Shown here in pieces: positions 1-17,316 of a DNA stretch of 64,000 bases (its first letter is position 1; the number at the start of each line of letters is the position of its first letter). A program made the position numbers and the translations under genes. Below the pieces are notes generated by a model. It was not told the origin of the DNA, ran no database searches, and was given only the letters and a program-made list of their open reading frames with translations. Source of the stretch: Karalla daura (taxonomy: Eukaryota > Chordata > Actinopteri > Chaetodontiformes > Leiognathidae); assembly GCA_029224185.1 (NCBI GenBank), contig CM055198.1, forward strand, positions 21,997,036-22,061,035. The letters are read 5' to 3'.

Positions 1-1183
1 AGTGTGTGTGCGTGTTCAGTTGGCCAAACTGCAGGGACACAACACGACCAGTTAACAAAGGAGTGGTGACAACAGCGGCCGCCAGCTGGCAAAGCGCAGC
101 CTCTGCTGTTTTGAATAATTCAACTGAGAACATCTCGTTTTTGTGTCAAAAATTCATCATCAGGTCCTGTGTCTGGAAACGGTTGTCTCCGGGGAAAAGG
201 ATTTGTGTTGTGGTCTTGATTTCAATAGTCTCTCCGTTTTAATTAAGTCAGAGACGTGCAGAGGCTCGTTTAAATCGGCTTATTCACTCCGGATGAGAGG
301 TAGCTGAAAGGCTCGGAAACTCTACACGTCCTGACAAATTGCCTCGCCGGGTTGTCTGCTCCAGACTTAAGAGCAAAATGATTGCCTTGATCTTCACTGA
401 GAACTTTACGAGGCTAATGGCGATATTGATCCTCTCTCCTCAGCCCTCGCCATAGCCGTCCTCTACACACACACACACACACATGCACACACAAAGACAC
501 ACACACACACAAACTTCTTCACACTTCTTCACACTCGTTTGATCTACACCCCCCGACCCATAATCATTAACTCGAGCACATTAACCGAGTAAAAATTTCC
601 CCTGCTGTCTCCATATTGTTTGAGCGTGCTGCTGCGAATCGTGCACTCGGGTGCTTTCATTTATAACGTGTCTGGGCACTTTCGACGCACCACTGGGCAC
701 AAGGGCATATCGGACAGTTACTCATTAATATATTACGGCTCCGGCGTTCATTAACCTTGAACCTTTGCACGGTCTGATCGAGGTTATAGATGGGAGGGGC
801 TGTGGTGGCGCCGGACTAATAATGCACAATTAATGGCCGACAGTTTTGGCAGATCACCACAGCACAAGTGAAGTCCAGTGATGCATCACTGCTATCAGGC
901 ATCTTCAGTTAACAAGAGCATTGGCAATACAGTATCAATGGCTCCCTAAACTCCCTTTCACGTATTAATTACCATGTTTTTGATTTCACCTCCTGTGATA
1001 ACAAAGCAGCTTAACTTTCCAATGTGAGAATTTCAATCATGACAGTGCCCTTGTGTCCCATCTCTTGAGTTTATGCCAATCTCATGCTGATCAAAGTGAT
1101 TTCTAATTGACATTTCATTCTACCTTTGTTTAGGAAAGCAAGTAGTTACTCACCTGAGCTGCTGATGGCTCTGTCACCTCTGT

Positions 1184-1218
<35 letters not shown>

Positions 1219-1594
1219 GCAGTCTCAGCGCCAGGGGCAGGTGCAGAGCAACCTCCCACCCCACAGAACCACCCTCTGACATCCACCCACGCACACACAC
1301 ACACACATACACACAAATACACACAAATAGCCATATTTCATGCTTGGTTACAGATTGACAGTCTCACATCGTAAAGGCTGCTTTCTGATCTCTGTATATC
1401 TGCCAACCTTTGGAGTCATAGGAAAATGTTCTCCACTGTGGCCCCAAGTCACTGCCTGCAACCTTGTCTTGACATTGGAATTAGCAGGCAGATTTCATAG
1501 GCTGTGGGAACAGCAGCTTCTGAGCTTCCAGGCTGAGCCAAAGTCCATGCATAAAGCAACCGTTAGACATTTTTAATGTGTGGTCAGACATACT
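1..1594. other. Non-coding flank with CA/GT microsatellites
   Basis: No exon could be supported here on either strand. The stretch holds an imperfect (CA)n at about 464-515, a (GT)n at about 1188-1216 and a (CA)n at about 1288-1328. The short open frames across these are repeat translations (runs of CV or HT) without splice sites or family resemblance. It lies downstream of the 3' end of fxyd6. Confidence 0.6.
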
Positions 1595-2695
1595 TTTATT
1601 TATTTATGCCAAAAAACACAACAGGTTGCTACACACCGAGGCCTCAAGCGCAGAATGAAAAGAGCGTTGTCCTGTACAGCGGCTGCCTTTAAAACAAGTC
1701 CACTCAGATTGGTGAACACAAAGCCTGGCAGCGGAGTAAGGACTGTTTGTGGGCTCTCTTCTTTACATTAAGCTTCTATGAACATATTCTATCACATAAA
1801 TATTAACATTTTAACCCTCTCACAGGCTCAAACTATGCCTTAGAAATCTATTACACGTGTGGCCACGTCACATTCGAGTGGCCGCCTACGCAAGATAACA
1901 AACAAACAATGACAAAAGATATATATATATATTTATATATATGTGCGGGACGTAATCACAATCCCGGCAGAGCTGATGACGGAGCAGTGGAGCGGCTGGG
2001 TGGAGAAGACGGCAGTGAGACAGCTGATGCAGGAGCTCCCTCCTCCAGAGACGGGGAGCAGGAGCTCGTGCAGATACCTGCAGACCATCCCTGTGCTCTG
2101 TCAGAGCTGTGGCAGCGGAGATTGTCGTGTATAAGGCTCATCACGCATCCACACATGCACTTGTGATATATACGCACACAGGGTATGCACGCAAACACAT
2201 CCGAGCATTCAAACGTAGACCTAAATGAAGGATATACACCTCTATTTTTATAATTCCAATATGACATGACATTATTTAGGACAACTAACAAAACTAACAA
2301 CAAATTGACAAACCCTAAAACCTAAACGCGGTAAATAGAAGTACAAATCGAAGAACAATGGACCAAACGACACTGAAAATTCTTCAGGGCTTCAGATACA
2401 ATCTTGTGTCAAAGTGCTACTGGCTAAGACAAAGACTGGGAGTGAGAGACTTCACAGGAAGGCACAGGAACGTTAACGAGAGCACTGAGGGACTGGGACG
2501 GTCACAACGGAGCACAACAGGCTACAGGTTTGTCTGTAGGGCACAAGGTCTATGTACAGTACATATCGCACCTCTAAACACATACCTCCCATCCTACCCT
2601 GTCATAGCATAACTCATATCTTCACTGTTTTAGTGGCTTAATAACAAAGAGTACGGGTCTTTGCTTCAGAAGGCACTCAGTCCGGTGGAGTGGCC
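1595..2695 (-). other. fxyd6: Probable 3' untranslated region of fxyd6
   Basis: This interval follows the fxyd6 stop codon (2696-2698, minus strand). Overlapping AATAAA-type polyadenylation signals on the minus strand (TTTATT on the plus strand) lie at 1595-1604, giving a 3' UTR of about 1.1 kb. A GC-richer patch at about 1945-2130 carries an open frame on the opposite strand that I could not assign to a family. The UTR limits are inferred from the signal only. Confidence 0.4.
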
Positions 2696-5681
<2,986 letters not shown>

Positions 5682-6195
5682 GGCAACTGTTGACACAGAG
5701 TAATACAGAGGGAGGGTGCGAGGAGGAGAATGAAGGAAAAAAGAGAGAGAGAAGAGTGTGTTTTACTAAGCGTCCAATGGCACTCATACGCTCATGCTTT
5801 TAAGAAACAGTGTAAACAATAACAGTGGAGACACGTAGAGTCTATCCACAGCACGCACACACTGCGGCCAAACAGCCAACCCACACAGCGAGAGGTGCAC
5901 CAAAGTGGGAATCTCATCGCACAGCACCTGCTCTACCCAAACCCCTGGAGTTTGACGGATGTGAAAGGCCTGCGGATACAGTTTTCATCTTGTGCAATGC
6001 TCCATGTTCAGAGCGTGCTTACATGTTCCCTTTTCCTGCCAGAGATTACTCCTTCCTCCCTGTGGACATCGCACAACCTTGGCCTATTTTCCTTTTTTTT
6101 TTTTTTTCATGCAGGCAAATTAATACACACACGGCAACTGCTACAAAATGTGTTCCTATTGAACTGGAGAATACAATCTACCTATTTACCCATGT

Positions 6196-6420
<225 letters not shown>

Positions 6421-6612
6421 CTCCTTAAACCCAGGCTTTGTCATTCCTGTTGAGAGAGCTTCCTTTCCGCCTACATGGCTTTATCGATTTCCATCCCTCT
6501 GACAAACTGGCTCTGGCATCGACTGGGTACATTTATGCCTGACAGTCTGTCTGTCTGTCTATCTGTATGTCTGTCTGTCTGTCTGCCTGCCTGTCTGCCT
6601 CTCTGTCTGTCT

Positions 6613-9599
6613 TCAGCCATATTAGCAGCGATAGACATAGTGCACTTAAGTGAGCACAGTCCATTACGGCCATCAGATGAGGTGCTGCCTCTAGCATTCC
6701 TGCCCAGTTGCTATTTGTGTGTGGTTTCGCCTGTGATCCCTCATACGCATCCGTTAACCGGGACATTTATGAAATAATGTGACACACGATGACAGCCGAG
6801 GAACATGACGCCCACGGCAGCGTTTATATGAGTGGCATCAACCCATAGAACGACAGACAAGTGGGTTTCGTTCCATGGGAGAACAACGATCTAAGATTTG
6901 ATCCTACCAATTGATATGTCTGTTTTGATATTTTTTGGGTGGATGTGGGCTGCTTTTCAAAGAACTGACTTGTTACTTGTGTCATTTACCATGGAGGAGG
7001 TTTTTCTATAGTTTTGATTTTGCTAAGGTTCTCTCTCATTTCTAGGCTTGCATGACTTGTCTCATATTTCCAAGAATCATTCAACATTTATGAATACTGA
7101 GGACAAAAGAGACTTTTAGTTGAGGGTCTGTGGTCACAGTGGTGGCAGTCTTCCACTTCAAACCATTTCAATTAAGGAACTGTTTTTATGCCTTGGTGTA
7201 AAAACCTTCACTACCTCATAGAAATCATGTGAATGGTTTCATTTCTCTTTCACAGAAAACTGAGAAAAAGCATGATAAATAAGGTGATCATCCACCTTCA
7301 ACAAACAAACATATGATTGAATAAACAGCATGAATATTTTTATGGCTTAGAAATGTAAGCTATGTTCCAAAAATAACTTACATTTTAAGCAATATTTAAG
7401 CTTAGGTCAAAACCAAGGTTAGAGGCTCTGATGTACCAGCAAAGATAGGTGTGTGGATGAGCGACTGCAGGAGAGTAAAGATACGACCCACTGTCACATG
7501 GGGAAGGGTGCTGCGTGTCTTCTAACTACTAAGGGATGTGCTAATAGCACTGATATGGCAGTGAGTGCTCAGAGTTAAGTGGCCCTTTGGACGACCTCCA
7601 CCATCTCTGGAGGAACCAGTGATAGTTTGGGGTGAGAGACCAAGCGACGAATCTGACTGAAGATAGTATGCCCTAACAGCTCTTTCTTCTCATTGAATTG
7701 ACTATAGTCACACACCTAAAACATTGTCAAGAGGCTCCACAGTGATTTATGATGGAAGTCACTGAAGCTTCTGTTTAGGGAGGGAAGTTATCGGACAAGC
7801 TCATCATTGCTGACAACTAAATAAATGGTGACAGCATCTTCTTAAAAGAATGTACAAAAACTGCAGTTCTTCAAGCAGCTACTAGGACTGGTTACAAGAC
7901 TGTGTTTATGCCCATAGTCACCCGTGTTATTATGGACAAATACACAGCAAAATACATTTTTACTGGGACATGAATCACCTTTGCCTCTAGATGTCATTTT
8001 GACTTTGGTGATATCTGTAAAGGAGCTACGGTTGAAAGTAACTCATCGAGGGGATTTTTCTTAGATGAAATGTGATTGCAATGCTCACTGATTGACAAAT
8101 GATTTAGAACTGGAATATTTTATGACAACACAGTTGCCATTTCTCCATTTCTGGCTTCCTGCCATCGTCCAAAAACATGCATGTGTAGGATGATTGGAAA
8201 CTCTAAAATGCCGATCAGTGTGCACGACTGTACACTAGGCCGGGCTCCAGCACACCACCCTGGCACCACTGGGTACAAGTATGTATGAAATGATGGCTGG
8301 ATGATACAATTAATGAAGGTTTAATGCTAAATAAGCTAAAATACCCTGAGATAGCATCCAGAGTTACTTCCTATTCTTCATTAGTGATAACAGTATCACT
8401 TTTGTTTGAATGTGATATGGATCTCTTCTGAGGTGAGATGTTTATAACTGTTAGTGGGTCAGTGTCACTTCTGTCCCGTGAGAATCGTGGAGGCAGTCTG
8501 GCTTCATGGCACTGCCCGTTGTAATGTATCGTGCAGCTTTTCAGCAGCAGCCTTTCTCCTTGTAGGTGTGATACAGGGCATCCCTTAACAGACCTGATCT
8601 ACACCATTGTTGAGCAATATTAAATTCCAGTGCCAGGCTCCTGTTTGTCTGAGAGGGGAGGACTAGATCAGGGTAGGCTGGGTGGCTATCTGAGGAAACG
8701 GCGGGCAGAGAGGCTGCTGTCTGTGAGGTGGGGACAAGGAAAGGGCAGGCTGAATGACAGCGGGAACAGGTAGGCACTGACATTATCTGGCAGGAGGGGA
8801 CGAGGCGAAGGGCACGCAGAGGAGACGCTGAGCAGGGAGGGCAGGGGAAAGGATACCGTGTCGTATAATCATGGCATTTGAGGGATGAAAGGCACAAAGC
8901 GTCATAAAGAAAGGTTGGAAGATGTGACGGAGCAGCAAGGCAACATAATCTAAAGGAGGACAATGACAGCAGAGAGCTCCACAGTCACGAACACATGATT
9001 TAACCTTTTGACATCGCACTGTCAGGCAAATGTGTGAGATGAGTGTGACACAGGCTTTCATAGCACAACTGTGTCAAATTCAGAGAAATGCAGGAAAGCT
9101 TACACATTGAACCTTGCCTGCAGCCTTCGCTGTATGTGTTTTTGCTGAATACCACACCCCACAAACCCCAGGTTGTGTTTAGTGTCAGATCATCTCATGG
9201 GAAATTAGTGTGTGTGTATTCAAGGTTTGAAATGAGGTGCCGTCATAGGGACAAATCTCTGCATTTCAGTCTGTGCTTCAGTTTGGTTTCTGAGAGATCT
9301 TCTGTGTGAATCGTTTAATAAAACACAAATTAATCCACAATTCACTCAAATATTTTTCTATTTTTACATTGATGATCATTTCAATTAAGCTAAATAGGTC
9401 ACAGCCCAGGTCCTCACAACCTTCGTGAAGACAGGCAAACTTGGTCCTTATATCTAATGATGCTGCGTCACCATGACAACAGCGTGCGTCTGTCCATAGA
9501 TCCAGTTATCTCCATGGTAACTATCGGTGAAGATGACATTTCATATCACATCTCTGGGTCTCCACGTAAACAGCAGAGGAAGGGGTGTGGCAGGCAGCA
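6613..9599. other. Intergenic DNA between fxyd6 and tmprss13, no gene seen
   Basis: No exon with flanking splice sites could be supported on either strand. One decayed dispersed-repeat fragment lies at about 8159-8310 (listed separately). A purine-rich patch at 8640-8850 gives a 140-codon minus-strand frame of low-complexity composition, which I reject as a gene. If fxyd6 has an upstream first exon, this is part of its first intron. Confidence 0.45.
8159..8310 (+). repeat. Decayed L2/SINE-type teleost repeat fragment
   Basis: The block contains GTCCAAAAACATGCATG, then a GATTGGAAACTCTAAA-like stretch, then GGCTCCAGCACACC and an ATGATGGCTGGATGA-like tail. That order of boxes is typical of the common 3' tail of teleost L2/SINE-type repeats. 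Diverged pieces of the same type occur near 19.8, 26.3, 28.1 and 37.4 kb. Family name is inferred, not searched. Confidence 0.5.
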
Positions 9600-9860
9600 G
9601 GCAGGTCAGCGTCACAGCGCTCACAATCAGTCCGTTTAGGGGATAAATCCGCACAGGATTCGGGCACAAAAGGTCCGCCAGATTGTAAATTCTGCGTCTT
9701 TTCGATGCGGATCGACATCCGAGATCGGCGCCTTCAGACACTTTTTTTGCGCCGCGTCAACCTGTGGATCGACCCTATGGAGTAGGGATGAACGTCGCTT
9801 TGCAAACTGCACAGACGATAACTGATCGTCAGTGCCAACAGTGCGGTCACGATCTATTTA
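9600..9860. promoter_or_regulatory. CpG-rich patch, possible upstream promoter of fxyd6
   Basis: CpG dinucleotides are clearly denser here than in the surrounding AT-rich DNA (clusters such as GCGCCGCGTC and GATCGGCGCC). It lies about 4 kb upstream of the first coding exon of fxyd6, which has an acceptor site before its ATG and so should have an untranslated leader exon further upstream. A promoter role is an inference; no core promoter element stands out. Confidence 0.3.
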
Positions 9861-10431
9861 AAGGTTTTAATCCGTGTTTTTTGTTGTTGTTTTTTGACCG
9901 CAGTGATCATAGACACACCCTCATACTGTGACAACAGGGACAACAGGACGCCTTATAAAAGATAGCTCTGCAATTAAATGAGAGCAGGGTGTGTAAAAAC
10001 TGCAAGTGGCATGTGTACATTTCATTTTAAAATGTGCATAACCAAAGAAAAATCCTCCTCATCACACATTTTAGTTACAGTTGAGAGTGTGCTCACATAA
10101 AAGCTGTAAAAATGATGAATCTTGTGCACATTTTTCCCCCATATTTCGTGCTCACAAGGACCTCCTGGCTCTCAGTAACATCAAATATGAATGCTTATCA
10201 ACTTACCTCTGGCTTCTCCAGGGGATCCTTGACCAACAAACTGAAATCCACCCACAAATATCAATCAGCTTGTCTCACAGGGCTCTGCCTCCCAATACAG
10301 TCATCTGTCAATAAGTGCTCACTGCACGCAGTCACTTGTCCAGGAAAAATAAATGTGATGGATCACAACGTGACTCCTGGAGTGACTGCTTGCTCGGTGA
10401 AATGAACCTTCACTGTTGCTCTCTCCCTCCC

Positions 10432-10479
<48 letters not shown>

Positions 10480-10624
10480 CCTCTCTCTCTCTCACACACA
10501 CACACCTAAGACCCCCAGCACAATGCCAGCCTCCTGAATGAGTGACAGCTTGTGTGGGTTCTATTACTTGTACCCTCCCTTCCCTGTGATTGAACGACTC
10601 CATCATGACCGATTTACCTTCATC
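9861..10624. other. Intergenic DNA, no gene seen
   Basis: AT-rich non-coding sequence containing a (CT)n/(CA)n microsatellite at about 10430-10503. The short frames on both strands have no splice-site support and no recognisable motif. Confidence 0.5.
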
Positions 10625-11284
10625 TTTATTTCATTTTAATTTCTGCTTGCTGAAAAATGCTCCACAACCCCAAATAGAAAACTCTGCAAAACAACAGGAC
10701 ATATGTACATAAATACGGATGATGCAGTCCAAGAAGAACAGTTTTCACAGCATGAGTGCAAAGACAGCGTGCCAGCTCAATTAGGGAATCAAGAGACACC
10801 CTGCTTTCTTTCCTCACCGAGTAAATATATAAAGTGTCATTTTTTTAAATTTTAGCATTTAGTAAACAATGGTCAACTTCGAAAAGCCTGAGATGTGTCC
10901 CTGAGAAAAAAAACACACCTCTACAATCATTAATCGCTTCTTAAAGAGTATTATTTCTCTAACCAGGTAATCAGATCCCAGTCTGTGCATCGTTGACACA
11001 TAAGAGAAGGTCCAGCCATCTTTAACGCTTTATGCTTGACGCAGAGGTTAACGCAAGTATACTGTACGACTGAGACACCGAGAGATGGGAGAGCAGGATC
11101 AAGAATGCAAGACTGAAGTCAGTGCATTGATTGGCGTGCATCAGTAATCAGGTTCAGGCAATAATCAGAAGTGCAGATCGATACAGGTGTTGGAGAACGC
11201 TGGGACGGCGTTCCAGTCGCCCTGCTGCCACTCGCCCAGACACCGTGTGAGAGCTGTCATCAGCACGTCGACAGGGTCTCACCC
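10625..11284 (-). other. tmprss13: Probable 3' untranslated region of tmprss13
   Basis: A minus-strand AATAAA (TTTATT on the plus strand, 10625-10630) lies about 655 bp beyond the tmprss13 stop codon, giving a plausible transcript end. No other coding signal is seen in the interval. Confidence 0.4.
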
Positions 11285-12843
11285 TCATGCTGTGATTGGC
11301 TGAGGAGAGTCCACAGTGCAGGGTTCATTTAGGAGGTGGGGAGAGGAGGGCCGCCCCCCCATCGTCAGCAGATATCGAGGGCCGTTATGGTCTGGTTTGC
11401 TGCAGGGAAGCACAGTGAGACAGGTGGTCAGACACGCTCTCCGGCTGGTCTCCCATTCACCTGCTGCTGTGGCTGTGCTCACCTGCATGGTGCTGTGGAT
11501 CCAGGGCAGGACGCTGCTCACTCTGGTGTAGACGCCTGGCTTCTGTTTCTCACCGCAGCCGGCCCCCCAGCTGGTGATCCCCACCAGGAACCAGCGGCTG
11601 CCGTCCTGGCAGACCAGAGGTCCACCACTGTCGCCCTGGACAACACGACACACAATAAATGAAGAATGGCTGAATAGTATTTATCTGCTTTAGCTGATGC
11701 TAACGTAGAAGCTACAGTTTCATCAAAAATGCATCAAATGAAGCCCTTTAAAAACACAATTTTTCATCATCAGTTCAGTTGTGTCTGTTTCATGCTGTTC
11801 TGGCAACCAGATGTAGGCTGAGAATGTGGTGTTTTTGATTTTCTCCAGAAATAGACATGTTAAGGTATATGTATATATATATTTTATTCTAGCTCCCCTT
11901 TAAAGACATTTACATTTTAACATTCAGTCACTGTGAAGTGACGGCTCACCTGACAGGAGTCTTTGCCTCCATTGGCGAGGTCCCCAGCACAGAGCATGTT
12001 CCTCGTCACGGAGCCTCCATACACACTCCGACTGTTGCATGCCGTCCTACCAATGAGGTCCACGGTCACCTCCATCAGATCCCTGGAGACCGTCTCTGTG
12101 TCGAAGAGGAACAGCTTGTTCGTTTGTCTTACAAGGCTGAGCACCGTTTGGAAGCAGCGGCTGCATGACATCCATCTCTCCGTTTCACCTTGTCTCCTTA
12201 GGTGGCCCAGACATCATTTTCTTGCTCTCCTCTTGCTTCTTATTCCTTTGATGGCTATTTGTCTGCCTTTAAACTACTGTCTGTCTGACCACTCTGTTTG
12301 TTGAGTTGTTTCCTGCTCTTAATAGTTGTCTTGCCTTCTCGAGTCTGTGATCTAGTGCTTTATGGGTTCATTTATTCACTGGTTGTAGTGAAAAAACCTC
12401 CCAAAGGACGCCTGAGACATCATTTCTTTATCCAGTGAAAGACCCAATTTCTTTAATGAAAAAGGGGCTAAAATATAAATGAACATTCTAATCTGGTCTC
12501 ATTTTCTTGTAACGACTGGTTATTGGTAGATAGTGCACCTTTACTATATGTATCTATTTAAAAGCTACGTATTAAAAGTTAACTGAGACAAGCAACATGA
12601 CAATATACCTAGTAAAAATTCTTCGAGTTTTATTTTCAGTGAACTAATAGCTGATGGCTTACTTGATCCTGCCTCAGTGGTGCCAAAGCCGGAGGTCCAG
12701 CATTGTGTTCCTTCTGGGAATTGTTGTCCAGAGGTTGGCAGACAAGCTGGCTGAACTTTATCTGCATGATGTAAAAAAAAATATATATTACAATACATTA
12801 AAGCAAACTCCGACAGTAAATGTCTGTTTGGATACATGCATAT

Positions 12844-12889
<46 letters not shown>

Positions 12890-15800
12890 GGCTGGGCAAA
12901 CCTCAGCGCTGCAACAACAAGAGAACAACATTGCTATGGCGAATCACAATTGTCACAGGATTTATATGTTTTGATAACACAACATATGAATCAACCCAAC
13001 CAGTGCACATAATAACCCTTTGAGGTGTGAAGCGTGATGTTCACACTTGACTCTGGTGTTTTTGGTACTGGAAGCTCATCCACACAGTGTCTGCATGCGA
13101 GCTCTGCTGAGCTGCAGCCTCTGATATGAGCACAAGGTGAAGCTGGGACTGACCACTGAAAGCAACTGGGGATGTGAGTTTGAGCAGAGCGACGTCCTGG
13201 TCATTGGTGTCGCTGTTGTAGTTCTCGTTCAGGAGGATCTTCTCCACCGGGTAGGGCTGAGGTAGGTTGTCCAGAGACACTGCTCCAATGTATACTTTCC
13301 AGTTCCTCGCCAAAAGAGAAGAGGAGCTGCAGATGAAAAACAAAAGATGACAGTTACGCAAATTTGAAGTGTGCAGTTTCAGCACTAGGTAAAACAAGGT
13401 ATTGTAAGTGTGTGGGAACAACAAAAATCCTGAGACCTTGGGAAGCAGTGAGCTGCAGTAAGCACAAAGTCTGGAGAGATTAGGACTCCTCCACAAACGT
13501 GGGATCCAGTGTAGTGCAGTGACAACTGCCATGGCCACTGACCCTCCTTGGCTTTGGTGCCCCCGATGATCCGGGATGTGGATTGCTGCTTACCACAGTC
13601 TGGACACAGCACACACAGTGGGAAAGAAAAATGTATCATTCTTTTAATTTAATGTAAAGCACGAGACAGGTTGGGGACTGGACATCAATGCCTCATATAA
13701 CTGAAGCACTGTATCCTGTCTTAAATAGAGTACATTGTGGTGTCTGTGGTGTAAATCTAGAGCATTGCTGCTCGCTACCTGAGCTCTGTCACCCTTCACA
13801 AAGAAACGTCGAGCTACACAGCAGGACGTAGCTTTTTCAACCTAATCAACCGAGCTCTCTCATTATACAGTCTGTAGGAAGGCTGCAAAAGGCTGAACAC
13901 CCTGTGATGACGTATGTTTGTGTTTCATTGTGTGTGTGTGAGAGAGAGAGAGACAGAGAGAGCTATTATGGAACTGTGTATGACACACGGTTTGAGGAAC
14001 AGATGGAGGCTCCTTACCCATACACTGCAGGGAGACGGTTTCCTGGTTTGGACAGGAAGAGCTGCACAAAACACAGTGAGGAAAACATGTATGTTTGCTT
14101 GAGCGACCACATGCACTTTAACAGACAAGCAGAAAGGCAAAAATCATGGTTTCCACAAACAGAAGGATGAGAGAGATTTAACAATAAACAGGTTCAGAGG
14201 GATAATACAGTAGGTTAAATCAAAGCTTTGTATGAAAAAGGTCTCACTTGCTCACCTGACTTGTACCTGACCCTGTATGGGTAGATCTGATTTGCTGGTC
14301 AGTGTTAAACCAATGGACTCCTGGGATGTAATTGCTTTGGTGTTGTACGCTCTGGAAAATAAAAGAAAGATAGAGAAGAGCTACAGAGAAAGTCACAGAG
14401 AGAAACTTGCACACACAGAGAGAATTTAGCTGTGAACGATGCCTGATTGGGTCTGAAAACTCATTCCAGCTTTGTCACACTGAGACACCCCAGGGAGGCC
14501 CAGGGAGTATCGATTCATTGCTAAACACACAGCAGCAGGTGAGTAGAAATCAAATGGATCTCAGTGGGTAAAACAGAGGTTGGTGATGGAGACCCAAATC
14601 TTCCCTGGCTGCTGCTGAAATAGGCTGTAGCACAACGAGGAGCTAAATCACTCCATAAGGAGTGATGAGGCTCTGCATGATGGGGGTGGGGGAGGTGTCA
14701 GAAATATTTGAATGGTAAAGTGCTGATCCAAAATGCTTTCCAGAGACACTTAATGTTTGCTCTGACAGCGTGACTATCGAGCTGAAGTGATGATTCCTTA
14801 CTTCCTGAAGCCCATTCGAGCGCAGGTCTGGTCCGCCATGTTCTGGTCCCAGTCTTTGTAACACACTGGGAGGAAGCGGCCATCTTGAGAAGTCTTGACC
14901 TGCAGACTGTTGTCAGCACCGAACCTCACTGTGGGGGACACAGAGGACAGGACACAGCTCAGATGGAGTCTTAGGATAAATGTAACGTGGCAGTAATGTT
15001 GATTGTTTGGCTTGTCATCACAACCAATCCCCAATAATAATACCGTATACAAGGCATCAAGGGTTTGCATCACCTCTTTCTGCACCATCTGCTGCTGGTC
15101 AGTTTGGTGTGTGTGTGTGAGTGTGAGTGTGTGTGTGAGTGTCCACCTTTACTCACCACAGTTTGTTTCATCACTGCTGAGCTGGCAGTCTTTTATCCCG
15201 TCACACTGGACGGTGTTGTTGGAACAGGTGTCGTACTGCGGCCGGGGCAGCTCATCGTTCACGTAGTTGTCGTCATCGTAGATGATCTCGTGCGTTGCCA
15301 GCCGGGTGCCAAAGCGAACTGTGGCCAGGGGGGAGAGGAGGAGGTCACAGAGGCTTTAATAGTGACTATTAATCAGAGGGAATGTCCCCTACTTCGAAAT
15401 GACCTTAACAGCAATGACTAATCCATAGCCAAGCAGCTCCAAAATAATGAAATAATAGCATGAACAACAAATCAGATAAATACAATCCACTTGCAACTGT
15501 CGTAAATTAGTTTAATATAAAGTGAACATTGTGAGTTCTAAAAACATGAGCCTCAGTGATCTGTGTGAGTGAAGCACCGTTTACCTCCGAGCCAGATGGC
15601 CAGTGCCAGCAGACCAAGCAGCAGGATGATTCCCCCCGACGCTCCGTAGCACTGGGAGTTACTCTGACAGCATCCCGTCCTCTTACTCTTGGGGGCTGCA
15701 CACAGACAGTCGAGTCAAGTCAGGTCACGTTTATCAAAGAGAATGTTAAAAACGACAGTAACAGTTGACTAAAGTGCTGGACAAGCAGGGTAAAGCGAGT

Positions 15801-17242
15801 CAATAGACAAACAGAAAGCACAACAATAAAGTGAACATGACAAAACATTGTTCATCCTGTGCTAAAAGCCAGCCATAAGACTGCAAAAGCCCAGTCACCT
15901 CTGCTTTTAAGCCTAGAAGGAGGAACAACTAGGCAGAGATGATGACTGAACTTTTAAGAGAGCTGATATGTAAAAAGGTGCAGGACCATGCACAGGTCGG
16001 AGCAGTGGGTAACACTCACGAGGGACGGAGCGTGTGACCTGGGGAAGGACCACAGGTGGTGGATACTGAGGGATGTAATGCGGATGGGTGGGGGGTGTCA
16101 GGCCGGGGCCCACGCCGTACACCACCTCCTCATAGGACTTGAGGGGAGGCTGGGTATGCACAGCCACGGAGTAGTACGGAGGTGGGGGCTCGTTCTGTGA
16201 GGAGAAGATACGAAACAGAAAGTAAACATCTGATACGACGTCACAGGTGAAACTTGTATTTAAGATCCTGGTGAATGAGACATCATGCTATATTTAACAG
16301 CTGGTACCAGGCTGTATCATTGCATGCACAATGGCATGTCTTGTTTGCCAAGACGGCCATTGTCCTTCACAAATTCCTGACACCATTATCACGGCCGTGT
16401 TTAAGTCCTCACCTGGGAAACAGTCTTACCCACAAAGATGCATGTGGTGTGTCTTGGCAACAGTGTTTATTAAAAGATCAGGTCTTAACATTTCATTTCT
16501 TAGGTTTTTCTATTTGCGATACCTGTCCTGCCCTTTTTCGATTTGCTGCTCCCAGTATCGGGGAATTTCACACAATTGCACGAGGATTTTCAATGATAAG
16601 TAATGGAGTGAATTCTCGGAGACAGGATGAGATTTTGATTGTGGATTTTCGTCTCACAAAGGACTCTTGTTATTTCACTCATATCTCCTCTCTTTCCACC
16701 TCAGTGACTTGCAAAAGTCTGCTTGAAAAGTCTATTCCACCCTTGTTTTAATGTTTACGTAAGAACTAATCAACTTATTTGTGTATTTTTGCACCAATTG
16801 ATTGAGTGATATCTGACATTTTACCAACAAACCAAAGGAATATGTTTTGTTTTTAAGAAATACATACAGCTTGTTTCTTTGTCAGATAAAGATGAGACTA
16901 AATCTTCTGTCCTTTAACTAAAAGGTAGCTCAGTTCACACAAAGACTGGTATGTAAACCTGCTGGTCTCAAACCATTTTCCGTCAACTGTCATTATTACT
17001 TGCATGTTCATGGCAGCCTATACGTGTCACGGAACCACATCATACTATGTGGAATGCAACTTAGCAGGGTGAAGAAGATGAAATTTCCCAAAAGCAAAGT
17101 GATATCTCACTTAACTTGTTTGAGCACATTGTGGCCTAATCACCTGTTTACAGCGTCGACAGAAAGGAATCTGTATGTGTGTCTCACCTGCTGCCACTAT
17201 CTGAGCGTCTCTCCTGCTTTTCTTCTCTATCTGCATACATAT

Positions 17243-17316
<74 letters not shown>

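Noticed and set aside
8541..8963. 140-codon minus-strand open frame
   Set aside because: Composition follows a purine-rich low-complexity patch, there are no splice sites, and no domain or signal sequence is recognisable.
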